From: Curvibacter sp.
Lineage (GTDB): Bacteria; Pseudomonadota; Gammaproteobacteria; Burkholderiales; Burkholderiaceae_C
Length of the DNA: 64,000 bases
Reading direction: 5' to 3'
Assembly: GCA_020248905.1 (NCBI GenBank)
Contig: JADCGR010000019.1
Location: 180,226-244,225, forward strand
Part shown: positions 37,783-46,446 of the stretch, in pieces
Position numbering within the stretch: position 1 is the stretch's first letter
Layout: each line of letters begins with the position of its first letter
Position numbers and translations under genes: made by a program
The notes under the pieces: generated by a model
What the model was told of the DNA's origin: nothing
The model's database searches: none
The model's input: only the letters and a program-made list of their open reading frames with translations

Positions 37783-39663
37783 TCAGGGTTGCTGGTACGC
37801 GAGTGTGACCCAGACGCCCGCCGGCGGCGTGTTGTAGCCGTTGGCCAGCTGGTAGTTGCGGTCAAAGACGTTCTCGGCCCTCGCGCGCAGGGTCCACTCC
37901 CGCGCGAGGGCGTGCGTCGCGTACAACGCCAGCGTGGTGTATCCGCCCAGGGTCTTGTCGATCGCGCCGCTGTCAAACCGGTCCCCTGAAACATACAGCC
38001 GCCCGCCTACGGTGGTGGCGCCCAGCACGCGCGTCAGGTCGAGCGAGCCGTAGTCGCGCGCGCGGCGGGCCAGCCGCGTGCCGTCGGTTTCGTTCCAGGG
38101 GTCCTGGCTCACGAGGCTGTAGCGCAGGCTGTTGCCCAGCCATTGCACACGGCCGCTGAGTTCAAGACCGCGATTGCGCACCTTGCCGATGTTGATGGGC
38201 GTGAAAGGAGAAACATTCTGATAGTAGATGGCGTCGTCGGTACGCGTCTGGAAGGCGACCAGGCGCAGGCTGTCGGCGCCGCTGGCCCAGCTCACACCGG
38301 CTTCGCCGCTGCGGTGGGTTTCGGGCTTGAGGTCGACGTTGTTCGACAGATCGCCGGCGCTGGGTGCGCGAAAGCCGCTGGAGACGCTGCCGCTCAGGCG
38401 CCAGCTTGGGCTGAGTTTCCAGCCCAGCCCGAGCAGGCCCGAGGGCTGGTCCCAGCTGCGCACCGCCGTGGTCCCAAACTTGTTGACGTCCACGCTGTCG
38501 ACGCGCAGATTGCCCTGTAGCGAGAGCGCCCCCACCGTCTGGTTCATGCCCGCGAAGTAGCCCGTCATCTGGCGGCGCGTGCGATAGCCCGAGCTGGTGG
38601 CGTCGGAGGTGTAGAACTCGTCGTTGAGTTCCAGGCCGAAGTTAATCACGCGGTGGTTGCCTTGGGCCAGGGTGTTGGACCAGCGCAGGGCGTTCTGGTC
38701 GCCAGCGAGGCGACCCGCAGAGAAGGAGCCCACGTTGGGCTGGCCGTTGAGAAAGTCCCGCGTGCTCAGCACCCCGCGGCTGAGGTCCAGACGGCTGCGC
38801 CAGTCTGGCGAAAGTCGTCCCTGCGCGTACACGTTGACCAGCGCGGTCTCACGGCTCAGGCGCTGGACATCCGTGGCCACCGCCGGGCTGGAGCCGTTGT
38901 CGAAGTTCACATCGGTCCGCACCACGCTGGTGTAAAGGCCCAGATCCAGGTCGGACGACACCTTCTTGACCAGCCTGCCTGAGAAATAGTGGCGATCCAC
39001 CGGATCGCGGTCCGGGTTGACTCGGCCGTTCTGCGCGGGATTCATGGCTGAAAAGCCGTCCGTGTGCTCGGTGCCGACATCAAGCCGCAGACTCAGGTCA
39101 TCGGCGCGGCCGGAATAGCCAGCCGTCACGCCGCGGGTGCCACGACTGCCGACGGTGGCGGAACCGTGCGCGCCTGGCCTCTCCCTGGCGGGCCGGGTGA
39201 AGATCTGGATCACGCCGCCCACGGCCGCCTCGCCGTAGAGCGCGCTGGCGTTGCCGCGCAGCAGTTCGATGCGGTCGATCTGCGACAGCGGAATGTCGAT
39301 GGCCGTGAGGTTGCCAAAGCCGTCGACCTGCGTGCGCACGCCGTCAATCAGCACAACCAGGTTTGTGCTGGCCGCGCCCCGCAGGAAAAAGGAGGTCACG
39401 TTGCCCGGGCCGCCATTTCGCCCGAACTCGAAGCCGGCCTCGCCCTGCAGCAGGTCTGCCAGCGAGGGGGCCTGCGTGCGCTCGATGTCGGTACGGGTGA
39501 TCAGCGTGAGCGAGGGCAGCACATCGGCTAGGGGCTGCTCGACGCGCGCCGCGCTGACGACAGTTTCGTTAAGCACGGCAAAGGATTGGGCCGGCGACTG
39601 CAGGGGCAGGACGCCCAGACAGGACAGGATGGCGACAGGCGCCGGTCGAAAACGGGTTTTCAT
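37783..39663 (-). CDS. btuB: TonB-dependent receptor, BtuB-like
   Basis: A 626-residue outer-membrane receptor. It has a signal peptide, a TonB-box-like ETVVSA, a plug domain (LLQGEAGFEFGRNGG; IDGVRTQVDG; IDRIELLRGNASALYGEAAVGGVIQIFT) and a beta-barrel with the usual repeating polar/aromatic strands. A cobalamin riboswitch precedes it, so the ligand is most likely vitamin B12. The start at 39663 heads the signal peptide; an upstream start at 39744 lies in the riboswitch region. The operon continues into the binding proteins, btuC, btuD and cobQ. Confidence 0.87.
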   Translation of the reverse strand: MKTRFRPAPVAILSCLGVLPLQSPAQSFAVLNETVVSAARVEQPLADVLPSLTLITRTDIERTQAPSLADLLQGEAGFEFGRNGGPGNVTSFFLRGAASTNLVVLIDGVRTQVDGFGNLTAIDIPLSQIDRIELLRGNASALYGEAAVGGVIQIFTRPARERPGAHGSATVGSRGTRGVTAGYSGRADDLSLRLDVGTEHTDGFSAMNPAQNGRVNPDRDPVDRHYFSGRLVKKVSSDLDLGLYTSVVRTDVNFDNGSSPAVATDVQRLSRETALVNVYAQGRLSPDWRSRLDLSRGVLSTRDFLNGQPNVGSFSAGRLAGDQNALRWSNTLAQGNHRVINFGLELNDEFYTSDATSSGYRTRRQMTGYFAGMNQTVGALSLQGNLRVDSVDVNKFGTTAVRSWDQPSGLLGLGWKLSPSWRLSGSVSSGFRAPSAGDLSNNVDLKPETHRSGEAGVSWASGADSLRLVAFQTRTDDAIYYQNVSPFTPINIGKVRNRGLELSGRVQWLGNSLRYSLVSQDPWNETDGTRLARRARDYGSLDLTRVLGATTVGGRLYVSGDRFDSGAIDKTLGGYTTLALYATHALAREWTLRARAENVFDRNYQLANGYNTPPAGVWVTLAYQQP

Positions 39664-39750
39664 GTGGAACAAAGGATCACGGAGCCCTCCCCGGCTTCCC
39701 CGCCAGGGCATGGACGTCACGGTCGTGCGCAGGCGCACCACCACCTTGTT

Positions 39751-39962
39751 GGCCGGTATCCGGGCTGGTGGAAACGACCTCCATCGCCTTCCCGGCAGCT
39801 TGATTCACGCAGCCAGTGGCACATTGATGGAAGCGGCGCCTTGGGTGGCACGTCCACTTACCGTTGCGGGGGCAGCGCAGGTTGGGCTGGCCGAGGATCG
39901 GCTGGCCTTCCTGCTTCCCGTTGAACTGCGGCATGCGAACCACACCGCGAGCACCAACGCGG
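39751..39962 (-). ncRNA. Cobalamin riboswitch upstream of btuB
   Basis: Reading the minus strand I see, in order, the AACGGGAAGC element, GCTGCCCCCGCAACGGTAAG (conserved core), the B12 box GCCACTG (within 39812-39820), GCCGGGAAGGCG and AGCCCGGATACCGGCC (39751-39766). This order and these sequences match the adenosylcobalamin riboswitch consensus. It should shut off the downstream transport operon when cobalamin is abundant. Confidence 0.92.
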
Positions 39963-40010
39963 GAGATTTTACTTTCGAAATCTTGCGTAAGCCCTAAAAT
40001 TGCATCAGTT

Positions 40011-40241
40011 ATGTCTAACCTGCCTCCCATCGATTTGCTGGTAGAACGCGTCGAGCGCCTGCTGGTGCGCTACGGAGAGTTGCAACGGACCAACGAGTTG
40101 CTGACCGACCAGATTGACGAACTGACGGCCGAACGTGACCAGCTCAAGCAGCGGCTTGCCGCCGCCCGCACCCGGGTAGACGCCCTGCTTGAGCGCATCT
40201 CCGAGCCCACGGACGCCGAGCCAAACAAGCACGCCGCATGA
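40011..40241 (+). CDS. ZapB-like / TIGR02449 coiled-coil division protein
   Basis: A 76-residue coiled-coil protein (LVERVERLLVRYGELQRTNE...AERDQLKQRLAAARTRVDAL) of the type encoded immediately before zapA in many proteobacteria; its stop overlaps the zapA start (40238-40241). The family is thought to take part in Z-ring assembly with ZapA. Confidence 0.85.
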   Translation: MSNLPPIDLLVERVERLLVRYGELQRTNELLTDQIDELTAERDQLKQRLAAARTRVDALLERISEPTDAEPNKHAA

Positions 40242-40564
40242 AGCAGCTTGAAGTGAAGATCATGGGCCAGAGCTACGTGCTCGGCGCCCCCGAGGGCGGC
40301 GAAGCGCGCCTGCTGGAGGCGGTGGAACGCGTGGACACCGCCATGTGCAAGATCCGCGACGCGGGCAAGATCAAGGCACGTGACCGCATCGCTGTGCTGG
40401 CCGCGCTGAACCTGGCTTTTGACATCGAAGAGCGCGACACGCCACCGGCGCGCGCCAGTGTGGCCGCAGCCTCTGGCGGCGGCACCGCCGAGGCCGACGC
40501 TGTCTTGGGCGCCTTGATCCAGCGCCTCGACGCGGCGCTGGGCGAGGATGGCCGCCTCATTTGA
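40238..40564 (+). CDS. zapA: Cell division protein ZapA
   Basis: A 108-residue ZapA: N-terminal globular ZapA domain (LEVKIMGQSYVLGAPEGGEA; ARDRIAVLAALNLAFD) and a short C-terminal helical tail. It promotes FtsZ filament bundling at the division site. Start overlaps the previous gene; the 6S RNA gene follows, the usual order in gamma- and beta-proteobacteria. Confidence 0.92.
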   Translation: MKQLEVKIMGQSYVLGAPEGGEARLLEAVERVDTAMCKIRDAGKIKARDRIAVLAALNLAFDIEERDTPPARASVAAASGGGTAEADAVLGALIQRLDAALGEDGRLI

Positions 40565-40690
40565 CCCACCCCAGGCTGCGAGCACTGCGTGCCGCGACGC
40601 CACCGCCACAAGGGGCAACGCCAGTGGCCCGGCCGAGCCGGCTCCAAGGCGTTCTTGACCAAGACAGACCCCCTTGTGGATCGTGCGCAC

Positions 40691-40696
40691 TACAAT
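40691..40696 (+). promoter_or_regulatory. Candidate -10 box for the 6S RNA gene
   Basis: TACAAT lies 9-10 bases before the inferred RNA 5' end. No -35 element with standard spacing is obvious; TTGACC at 40655-40660 is too far (30 bases). Confidence 0.45.
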
Positions 40697-40703
40697 GATC
40701 CCG

Positions 40704-40881
40704 TCTGCAATGCCACCGGGCTTTATATTTCCTTGAACCAATGCTCATTGAGCCCGGGCTTGGAACATCGCCTGGCTAGCGTGATCGTCTCGCGTCAGAT
40801 GAACCCAAGGCCAACGCTGACCTCGCCCACCTGAACCCCCGGTTCAGGATGACGGCCCGGTGGACCATTGCAGACGCCTAC
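40704..40881 (+). ncRNA. ssrS: 6S RNA
   Basis: Positions from about 40704 to 40881 have the 6S pattern: the two ends, CTGCAATGCCACCGGGC (40706 onward) and GCCCGGTGGACCATTGCAG (near 40857-40875), pair to form the closing stem with a 3-base bulge. A TACAAT box at 40691 can serve as promoter. The gene lies immediately after zapA, the conserved location in proteobacteria. Exact ends are estimates from the closing stem. Confidence 0.78.
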
Positions 40882-40890
40882 ATTTCCCCG

Positions 40891-41691
40891 ATGCTTCTCG
40901 AACCCCTGCTGATTGCCGAGTTGGCCCTGATGGGCATCTGCGCCGGCTTTCTGGCAGGCCTGCTGGGCATCGGCGGCGGCATGATCATGGTTCCCTTCAT
41001 GACCATCATCCTCGAGGGCAAGAGCTTCCCGCCTGAGCACGTGGTCAAGATGGCCGTCGCCACCTCGCTGGCCACGATCTGCTTCACGTCGCTGTCCTCC
41101 GTGCGGGCCCATCACAAACACGGCGCTGTGCTTTGGCCGGTGGCGCGGGTTCTGGCGCCGGGCATCCTGGTGGGCGCCATCGTAGGCGCCCAGATCGCCG
41201 CCGCGCTGCCTACGCGTGTCCTGGGCTGGGTGTTCTCGCTCTTTATCGCCTACTCAGCCACCCAGATGATCCTGGACCGCAAGCCCAAGCCCAGCCGCAC
41301 CCTGCCCGAGGCCGCCGGCATGTTCGGCATGGGCAACGTGATTGGCCTGCTGTCCTCGGTCGTGGGCGCGGGCGGCGCCTTTGTGTCGGTACCCTTCATG
41401 ACCTGGTGCAATGTGAAGATCCACCACGCGGTGGCCACATCGGCGGCGCTTGGCTTTCCGATCGCGCTGGCCGGCACTCTGGGCTATATCTGGGCCGGCC
41501 GTGGCCTGGCGAACATGCCGCCAGGTGCCTTCGGCTACCTTTACCTTCCCGGGCTGCTGGTGATCGCCACAACCAGCACCCTGACGGCACCGCTGGGCGC
41601 ACGCACGGCCCACCGAATGGACATCCGCCCCCTCAAGCGCGCCTTCGGGGTGGTGCTTTACCTGCTCGCGGCCTACTTCGCGCTGCGCTGA
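40891..41691 (+). CDS. TauE/SafE (TSUP) family membrane protein
   Basis: A 266-residue membrane protein with eight predicted helices and the TauE/SafE pattern GFLAGLLGIGGGMIMVPFM near the N-terminus, repeated as SVVGAGGAFVSVPFMTWCNV, reflecting the internal duplication. Members export sulfite/sulfonates or related anions. The start at 40891 (MLLEPLL) is preferred because an upstream one at 40849 would lie inside the 6S RNA. Confidence 0.88.
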   Translation: MLLEPLLIAELALMGICAGFLAGLLGIGGGMIMVPFMTIILEGKSFPPEHVVKMAVATSLATICFTSLSSVRAHHKHGAVLWPVARVLAPGILVGAIVGAQIAAALPTRVLGWVFSLFIAYSATQMILDRKPKPSRTLPEAAGMFGMGNVIGLLSSVVGAGGAFVSVPFMTWCNVKIHHAVATSAALGFPIALAGTLGYIWAGRGLANMPPGAFGYLYLPGLLVIATTSTLTAPLGARTAHRMDIRPLKRAFGVVLYLLAAYFALR

Positions 41692-41782
41692 CCGCAAGGC
41701 CTGGATACGTTGAGGGCCGGCAGTCGATAATCGATGCCGGCAAGCATCCGCACCACACCAACTGTCTGAGGGGTCCCAGCAC

Positions 41783-42733
41783 ATGCGCATCGCCATCATT
41801 GGTCAGCAGGATTTCGGCAAGGCCGTGCTTGAAGCCTTTCTCGCCCGCGGCGACGAGGTGGCCGGCGTGTTCTGCAAGCCGGAAAAGCCCGACGAGAAGC
41901 CCGATGCCCTGGGTGCGGCAGCGCAAGCCGCCGGCCTCAAGGTCTTCCAGTTCCATAGCCTCAAGAGCCCCGAAGCCGAGCAGGCGCTGCGTGCGCTGGA
42001 CGCTGATCTGGGCATCATGGCCTATGTGCTGCAGTTCGCGCCCCAGAGCTTCGTCAATATCCCGAAGCACGGCACCATCCAATACCACCCCTCGCTGCTG
42101 CCCAGGTACCGGGGCCCGTCCTCGATCAACTGGCCCATTGCGCGCGGCGACCGCGAGACCGGGCTTTCGATCTTCCGCCCTACGGATGGACTGGACGAAG
42201 GGCCCGTGATCCTGCAGAAGAAGTGCGCCATCGGTCCCGATGACACGCTGGGTGACGTCTACTTCAACCAGCTCTTCCCGCTGGGCGTGGCGGCCATGCT
42301 GGAGGCGGCGGACCTCGTGCTTGCGGGACGCCACACGCAAACAGCGCAGGACGAAAGCCAGGCCAGCTACGAGGGCTGGTTCCGCGCCGGGGAATCCAAG
42401 ATCAACTGGGCCAACCACGTGGACCAGGTTTATGACCTGATTCGCGCGTGCAACCCTGCGCCGGGCGCATGGTGCGAGCTTGGCGGCCCGAGCGGCCCGA
42501 TCAGGGTTTCGCTGTTTGACTGCCGCAAGCATCCGGTGCGCACATTTGGCGCGGTACGCGGCAAGCCGGGTGAGGTGGTGCAGATTACGGAGCAGTCGCT
42601 CTTCATCAACGCGCAGGGTGGCACGATCGAGGTGCTGCGCCTCAAGCCCGAGGGCGGCAAGAAAATGGCCGCCGCAGACTTCGCGCGCGCGCAGGGCCTT
42701 CAAGCGGTATGCCCAGCCGGCTCCAGGGCCTAG
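41783..42733 (+). CDS. 10-formyltetrahydrofolate hydrolase/dehydrogenase-like formyltransferase-fold protein
   Basis: A 316-residue formyltransferase-fold protein. It reads most like the N-terminal hydrolase domain of 10-formyl-THF dehydrogenase: RIAIIGQQDFGKAVLEAFL, HGTIQYHPSLLPRYRG (His102), DGLDEGPVI (Asp138) and YEGWFRAGESKINW. Methionyl-tRNA formyltransferase has Asn at the position that is Gln100 here, so it is probably not Fmt. The reaction would be release of formate from 10-formyl-THF or formyl transfer. The ATG at 41783 begins the Rossmann strand. It precedes the TTT transporter and oxalate genes on the same strand, consistent with a role in one-carbon balance, though separated by about 440 bases. 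Confidence 0.82.
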   Translation: MRIAIIGQQDFGKAVLEAFLARGDEVAGVFCKPEKPDEKPDALGAAAQAAGLKVFQFHSLKSPEAEQALRALDADLGIMAYVLQFAPQSFVNIPKHGTIQYHPSLLPRYRGPSSINWPIARGDRETGLSIFRPTDGLDEGPVILQKKCAIGPDDTLGDVYFNQLFPLGVAAMLEAADLVLAGRHTQTAQDESQASYEGWFRAGESKINWANHVDQVYDLIRACNPAPGAWCELGGPSGPIRVSLFDCRKHPVRTFGAVRGKPGEVVQITEQSLFINAQGGTIEVLRLKPEGGKKMAAADFARAQGLQAVCPAGSRA

Positions 42734-43174
42734 GGCCTGAGGGCGGAATTGGCCCTAAACGGGCCGCTGAATGCTGCCGTTTTCAGCGCTTTTGCAGCTC
42801 TTTTCGTGCGGGCGATTCCTTCCTCGCGCCTCCTGGGCTGCTGCTTCTGCGAGACATAAGAGCGGGGTGATGCATACGCCAGCCGAAATGAATGTTCCAT
42901 AAGCTGCTGTGGAATTACCATGGGGCATATGCTGGGCGGACGCAGCGCGTCCAAACGGGCGAAGTACTCGACGGCGGTGACGCGGGGCGTACGCAATAGT
43001 CCCACTCGTGGAAACCCTAGGCCCCGCGAAAAAATCTGAAAAGTTGACCGCAATCAAGAGCGGAATCGCGAGAAAATTTCACAGTTCCCCGGTATCGACA
43101 AGCGTTGGGTATTGGCCGGGGCTGCGTAAGAGCAGGTCCTATCGACAGACGATTTTTATACAGGAGACGACGAG
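42734..43174. other. Intergenic regulatory stretch upstream of tctC
   Basis: No gene was recognised in this 441-base interval; short open frames on the minus strand look like chance. It holds a TTGACCGCAATCAA palindrome at 43044-43057 and an AGGAGA ribosome-binding site just before tctC. Confidence 0.6.
43044..43057. promoter_or_regulatory. FNR/CRP-type palindrome upstream of tctC
   Basis: TTGACCGCAATCAA matches the FNR-type half-site arrangement TTGAY-N4-RTCAA. A near-identical site sits at 48019-48032, upstream of the Crp/Fnr gene and oxc, supporting shared control. Confidence 0.6.
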
Positions 43175-44197
43175 ATGAAAAGCTTTCAAGACGAACTGAA
43201 AACCAAGGTGGTGGCAGCCGCCGTCGCAGTGATCGCTGCGGCCGGCCTCGGTCTCAGTGCCCCGGCCCACGCCTGGGAACCGACCAAGCCGGTCGAGTTC
43301 GTGGTGCCCGCCGGCACCGGCGGCGGCGCCGACCAGATGGCCCGCCTGATCCAGGGCATCATCGTCAAAAACAACCTGATGAAGCAGACACTCGTTGTCA
43401 CCAACAAGTCAGGCGGCGCCGGTGCGGAGGGTTTCATGTCCGTCAAGGAAGCCAAGGGCGATCCGCACAAGATCATCATCACCCTCTCAAATCTTTTCAC
43501 CACCCCGCTGGCCACCGGCGTGCCCTTCAACTGGAAGGACATGACGCCCGTTTCCATGATGGCGCTTGACCAGTTCGTGCTGTGGGTCAACGCTGATAAG
43601 CCCTACAAGACTGCCAAGGAGTACCTGGACGCCGTGAAGGCTGCGGGCCCGAACAAGTTCAAGATGGGCGGTACGGGCTCCAAGCAGGAAGACCAGATCC
43701 TGACGGTAGGCATTGAGAAGGCCACCGGCACCAAATTCATCTACGTGCCCTTCCAGGGCGGTGGCGCCGTCGCGGTGCAGCTCGTTGGTGGCCATGTGGA
43801 TTCCACCGTGAACAACCCGATCGAAGCCGTTGCGCAGTGGCGTGCTGGCAAGCTGCGTCCGCTGTGCGTATTTGACGACACCCGCATGCCCTACAAGGCC
43901 AAGGTGACGGACACCCAGTCGTGGAACGACATCGCGACCTGCAAGGAAGCCGGCGTGTCCACCGACTATGTGATGCTACGCGGCATTTTTGCAGCCCCCG
44001 GCATCAGCGCCGAGCAGCTCAAGTTCTACGTGGACCTGATGAACAAGGTCCGCGCGACGCCCGAGTGGAAGGAAGCCATGGAAAACGGTGCCTTCAACCA
44101 GACGAACATGAGCGGCGCCGAGTTCACCAAGTGGCTGACTGCGGCCGAAAATCTGCACCGCGACCTCATGAAGGAAGCGGGCTTCCTGGCCAAGTAA
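43175..44197 (+). CDS. tctC: Tripartite tricarboxylate transporter substrate-binding protein (TctC/Bug)
   Basis: A 340-residue periplasmic receptor: signal peptide (VVAAAVAVIAAAGLGLSAPAHA), then WEPTKPVEFVVPAGTGGGAD, the Bug motif, and GTGSKQEDQ and PFQGGGAVAVQLVGGHVD. TctC proteins bind carboxylates for the TctBA permease. The ribosome-binding site AGGAGA is upstream. Given the neighbouring oxalate genes, oxalate is a plausible ligand, by inference only. Confidence 0.92.
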   Translation: MKSFQDELKTKVVAAAVAVIAAAGLGLSAPAHAWEPTKPVEFVVPAGTGGGADQMARLIQGIIVKNNLMKQTLVVTNKSGGAGAEGFMSVKEAKGDPHKIIITLSNLFTTPLATGVPFNWKDMTPVSMMALDQFVLWVNADKPYKTAKEYLDAVKAAGPNKFKMGGTGSKQEDQILTVGIEKATGTKFIYVPFQGGGAVAVQLVGGHVDSTVNNPIEAVAQWRAGKLRPLCVFDDTRMPYKAKVTDTQSWNDIATCKEAGVSTDYVMLRGIFAAPGISAEQLKFYVDLMNKVRATPEWKEAMENGAFNQTNMSGAEFTKWLTAAENLHRDLMKEAGFLAK

Positions 44198-44210
44198 AAC
44201 AAGCAGACCT

Positions 44211-44241
44211 CCGGAACCCGCGGCCGCCGGGTCCGGCTTTC
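44211..44241 (+). terminator. Hairpin between tctC and tctB, possible attenuator
   Basis: CCGGAACCCG (44211-44220) pairs with CGGGTCCGG (44228-44236) with one bulge, followed by CTTT. This could reduce read-through so that the binding protein is made in excess over the permease. Confidence 0.4.
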
Positions 44242-44342
44242 CCGAAGTTCAGAACAATGCGCGATGGGACGGCCGCCAGTGGACTCTGGCGCCGCCCCGG
44301 TCTTCGTGCAGCTCGGATTTACCTTAACAGCCCTATTTCCTC

Positions 44343-44864
44343 ATGGAACCGAACATGGAATCACACGAAGGCGCACGCACCGGCGTCGCCACGAACATCG
44401 TTGACGCGGCCGTCGCAGTCCTGGTCATCATCCTGGGTGCAGTGGTGCTCTATGGCAGCAGCAAGCTGGGTTCGGAGTGGACCACCGATGGCCCGGGCGC
44501 CGGCTACTTTCCGTTCTACATCGGGCTGATCATCGTGATCTCGGGCGTTGGCGTCCTGTACCAGTCGCTTGCCGGCAAGGGTAAGAACACCGAAGTCTTC
44601 GTTGACCGCGAATCCTTTGGCCGAGTGCTGTCGGTCCTGGTTCCCGCCGCCGTGTATGTCGGCGCGATCCAGTTCGTCGGCATCTACGTAGCCTCCGCAA
44701 TCTACATCTCCCTCTTCATGATCATCCTGGGCAAGTACAGCTGGATCAAGAGCGTCATCATCGGACTTGCGGTCAACACTCTTTTCTTCATGTTGTTCGA
44801 GGTCTGGTTCAAGGTCCCCCTGCACAAGGGCAGCCTGGACCCGCTCGGCTTCCTGGGCTACTGA
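44343..44864 (+). CDS. tctB: TctB-type small membrane subunit
   Basis: A 173-residue protein with four predicted membrane helices, the TctB size class, with VDAAVAVLVIILGAVVLYGS and GPGAGYFPFYIGLIIVISG. It is the small subunit of the tripartite tricarboxylate transporter, between tctC and tctA. The first ATG at 44343 lacks a clear ribosome-binding site; 44355 is an alternative. Confidence 0.88.
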   Translation: MEPNMESHEGARTGVATNIVDAAVAVLVIILGAVVLYGSSKLGSEWTTDGPGAGYFPFYIGLIIVISGVGVLYQSLAGKGKNTEVFVDRESFGRVLSVLVPAAVYVGAIQFVGIYVASAIYISLFMIILGKYSWIKSVIIGLAVNTLFFMLFEVWFKVPLHKGSLDPLGFLGY

Positions 44865-44894
44865 GCCGGCGCGCGGACTAACGGAGACTAGAAG

Positions 44895-46424
44895 ATGGAA
44901 GAAATCAACGCACTGTTCCAGGGGTTCGCGACCGTCACGACCCCGATGAACTTCCTGCTCATGGTGGTCGGCATCGTACTGGGCGTGCTCATCGGCGTGC
45001 TGCCCGGCCTGGGCGGCGCCAATGGCGTGGCCATCCTGCTGCCCCTGACCTTCAGCATGAACCCAACCTCGGCCATCATCATGCTGTCGTGCATCTACTG
45101 GGGCGCGCTGTTCGGTGGTGCCATCACCTCTATCCTGTTCAACATCCCGGGCGAACCCTGGTCGGTCGCCACAACGTTTGACGGCTACCCGCTGGCCCAG
45201 AAGGGCCACGCGGGCGAGGCGCTGACCAGCGCTTTCACCTCCTCCTTCGTTGGCGCCTTCCTGGCCGTGGTGATGATCACCTTCATGGCCCCGCTGGTCG
45301 CCAAGTTCGCGCTGAAGTTCGGCCCGCCCGAGTTCTTCTCTGTTTACCTGCTGACCTTCTGCAGTTTCGTGGGTATGGGCAAGGGCTCGCCCTTCAAGAT
45401 CCTGGCCTCCATGGCCATCGGCTTCGCACTGGCGTCCGTGGGCATGGACACGGTCACCGGCCAGCTGCGCCTGACCTTCGGCTTCTATGAGCTGATGCGC
45501 GGCTTCGACTTCCTAATTGCCGTGATCGGCCTCTTTGGCATCGGCGAGATCCTGCTGTCCATGGAAGAAGGTCTGGCCTTCAATGGCAAAAGCGCCAAGA
45601 TTGATCCCAAGGTCGTGCTGCAGACCTGGAAGAAGCTGCCCGCGTACTGGGCCACGTCTCTGCGCAGCTCGGTGATCGGCATCTGGATGGGCATCACCCC
45701 CGGTGGCGCCACTCCGGCCTCCTTCATGGCGTACGGCATCGCCAAGAAGGTGTCCAAGGACGGCCCGAAGTTCGGCACCGGTCAGGTCGAAGGCATTGTG
45801 GCGCCCGAGACGGCCGCCCACGCTGCCGGCACCGCCGCGCTGCTGCCCATGCTGGCCCTGGGCATCCCCGGCTCGCCCACCGCTGCCGTGCTGCTGGGTG
45901 GCCTGCTGATCTGGGGTCTGCAACCCGGCCCGCTGCTCTTCGTCGAACAGAAGGACTTCGTCTGGGGCCTGATTGCCTCCATGTACCTGGGCAACCTGGT
46001 GGGTCTGCTGGTCGTGCTGACCACGGTACCGCTGTTCGCCTCGATCCTGCGCATCCCCTTCTCGATCATCGCCCCGGTGATCATCGTGATCTGCGCAATC
46101 GGTGCCTACACCGTCCACAACGCCATGCTCGACATCTGGTTCATGCTGCTGTTCGGCATCGTCGGCTATGTGTTCAAGAAGCTCGACTACCCGATCGCAC
46201 CGCTAGTGCTGGCCCTGGTCCTGGGCGACAAGGCCGAAGACTCCTTCCGTCAGGCCATGCTGGTCTCGCAGGGTGAGGTGTCCATCATGTTCTCGAACTG
46301 GCTGGTGGGCTCCATCACCGCGCTAGCCCTGACCCTGCTCTTCTGGCCGCTTATATCCCGGCTGCTCGCCCTTATCAAGCCGCCCAAGAAGGACGAGTTC
46401 GCCGAGCAGCGCGGAGTGGACTGA
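44895..46424 (+). CDS. tctA: TctA-type large membrane subunit
   Basis: A 509-residue permease with about eleven or twelve helices. The TctA landmarks are VLPGLGGANGVAILLPLTF, GALFGGAITSILFNIPGEP, GITPGGATPASFMAYGIAKK and LGIPGSPTAAVLLGGLLIWG. The ribosome-binding site GGAG is 10 bases upstream. Together with TctB it forms the channel energised by ion gradients; the substrate is not encoded in the sequence. Confidence 0.93.
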   Translation: MEEINALFQGFATVTTPMNFLLMVVGIVLGVLIGVLPGLGGANGVAILLPLTFSMNPTSAIIMLSCIYWGALFGGAITSILFNIPGEPWSVATTFDGYPLAQKGHAGEALTSAFTSSFVGAFLAVVMITFMAPLVAKFALKFGPPEFFSVYLLTFCSFVGMGKGSPFKILASMAIGFALASVGMDTVTGQLRLTFGFYELMRGFDFLIAVIGLFGIGEILLSMEEGLAFNGKSAKIDPKVVLQTWKKLPAYWATSLRSSVIGIWMGITPGGATPASFMAYGIAKKVSKDGPKFGTGQVEGIVAPETAAHAAGTAALLPMLALGIPGSPTAAVLLGGLLIWGLQPGPLLFVEQKDFVWGLIASMYLGNLVGLLVVLTTVPLFASILRIPFSIIAPVIIVICAIGAYTVHNAMLDIWFMLLFGIVGYVFKKLDYPIAPLVLALVLGDKAEDSFRQAMLVSQGEVSIMFSNWLVGSITALALTLLFWPLISRLLALIKPPKKDEFAEQRGVD

Positions 46425-46446
46425 CGCACTAAAGGAGGAACCGAAA

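Noticed and set aside
42730..43057. Two minus-strand frames in the gap before tctC
   Set aside because: No motif, no ribosome-binding site, and they cover a region with regulatory features.
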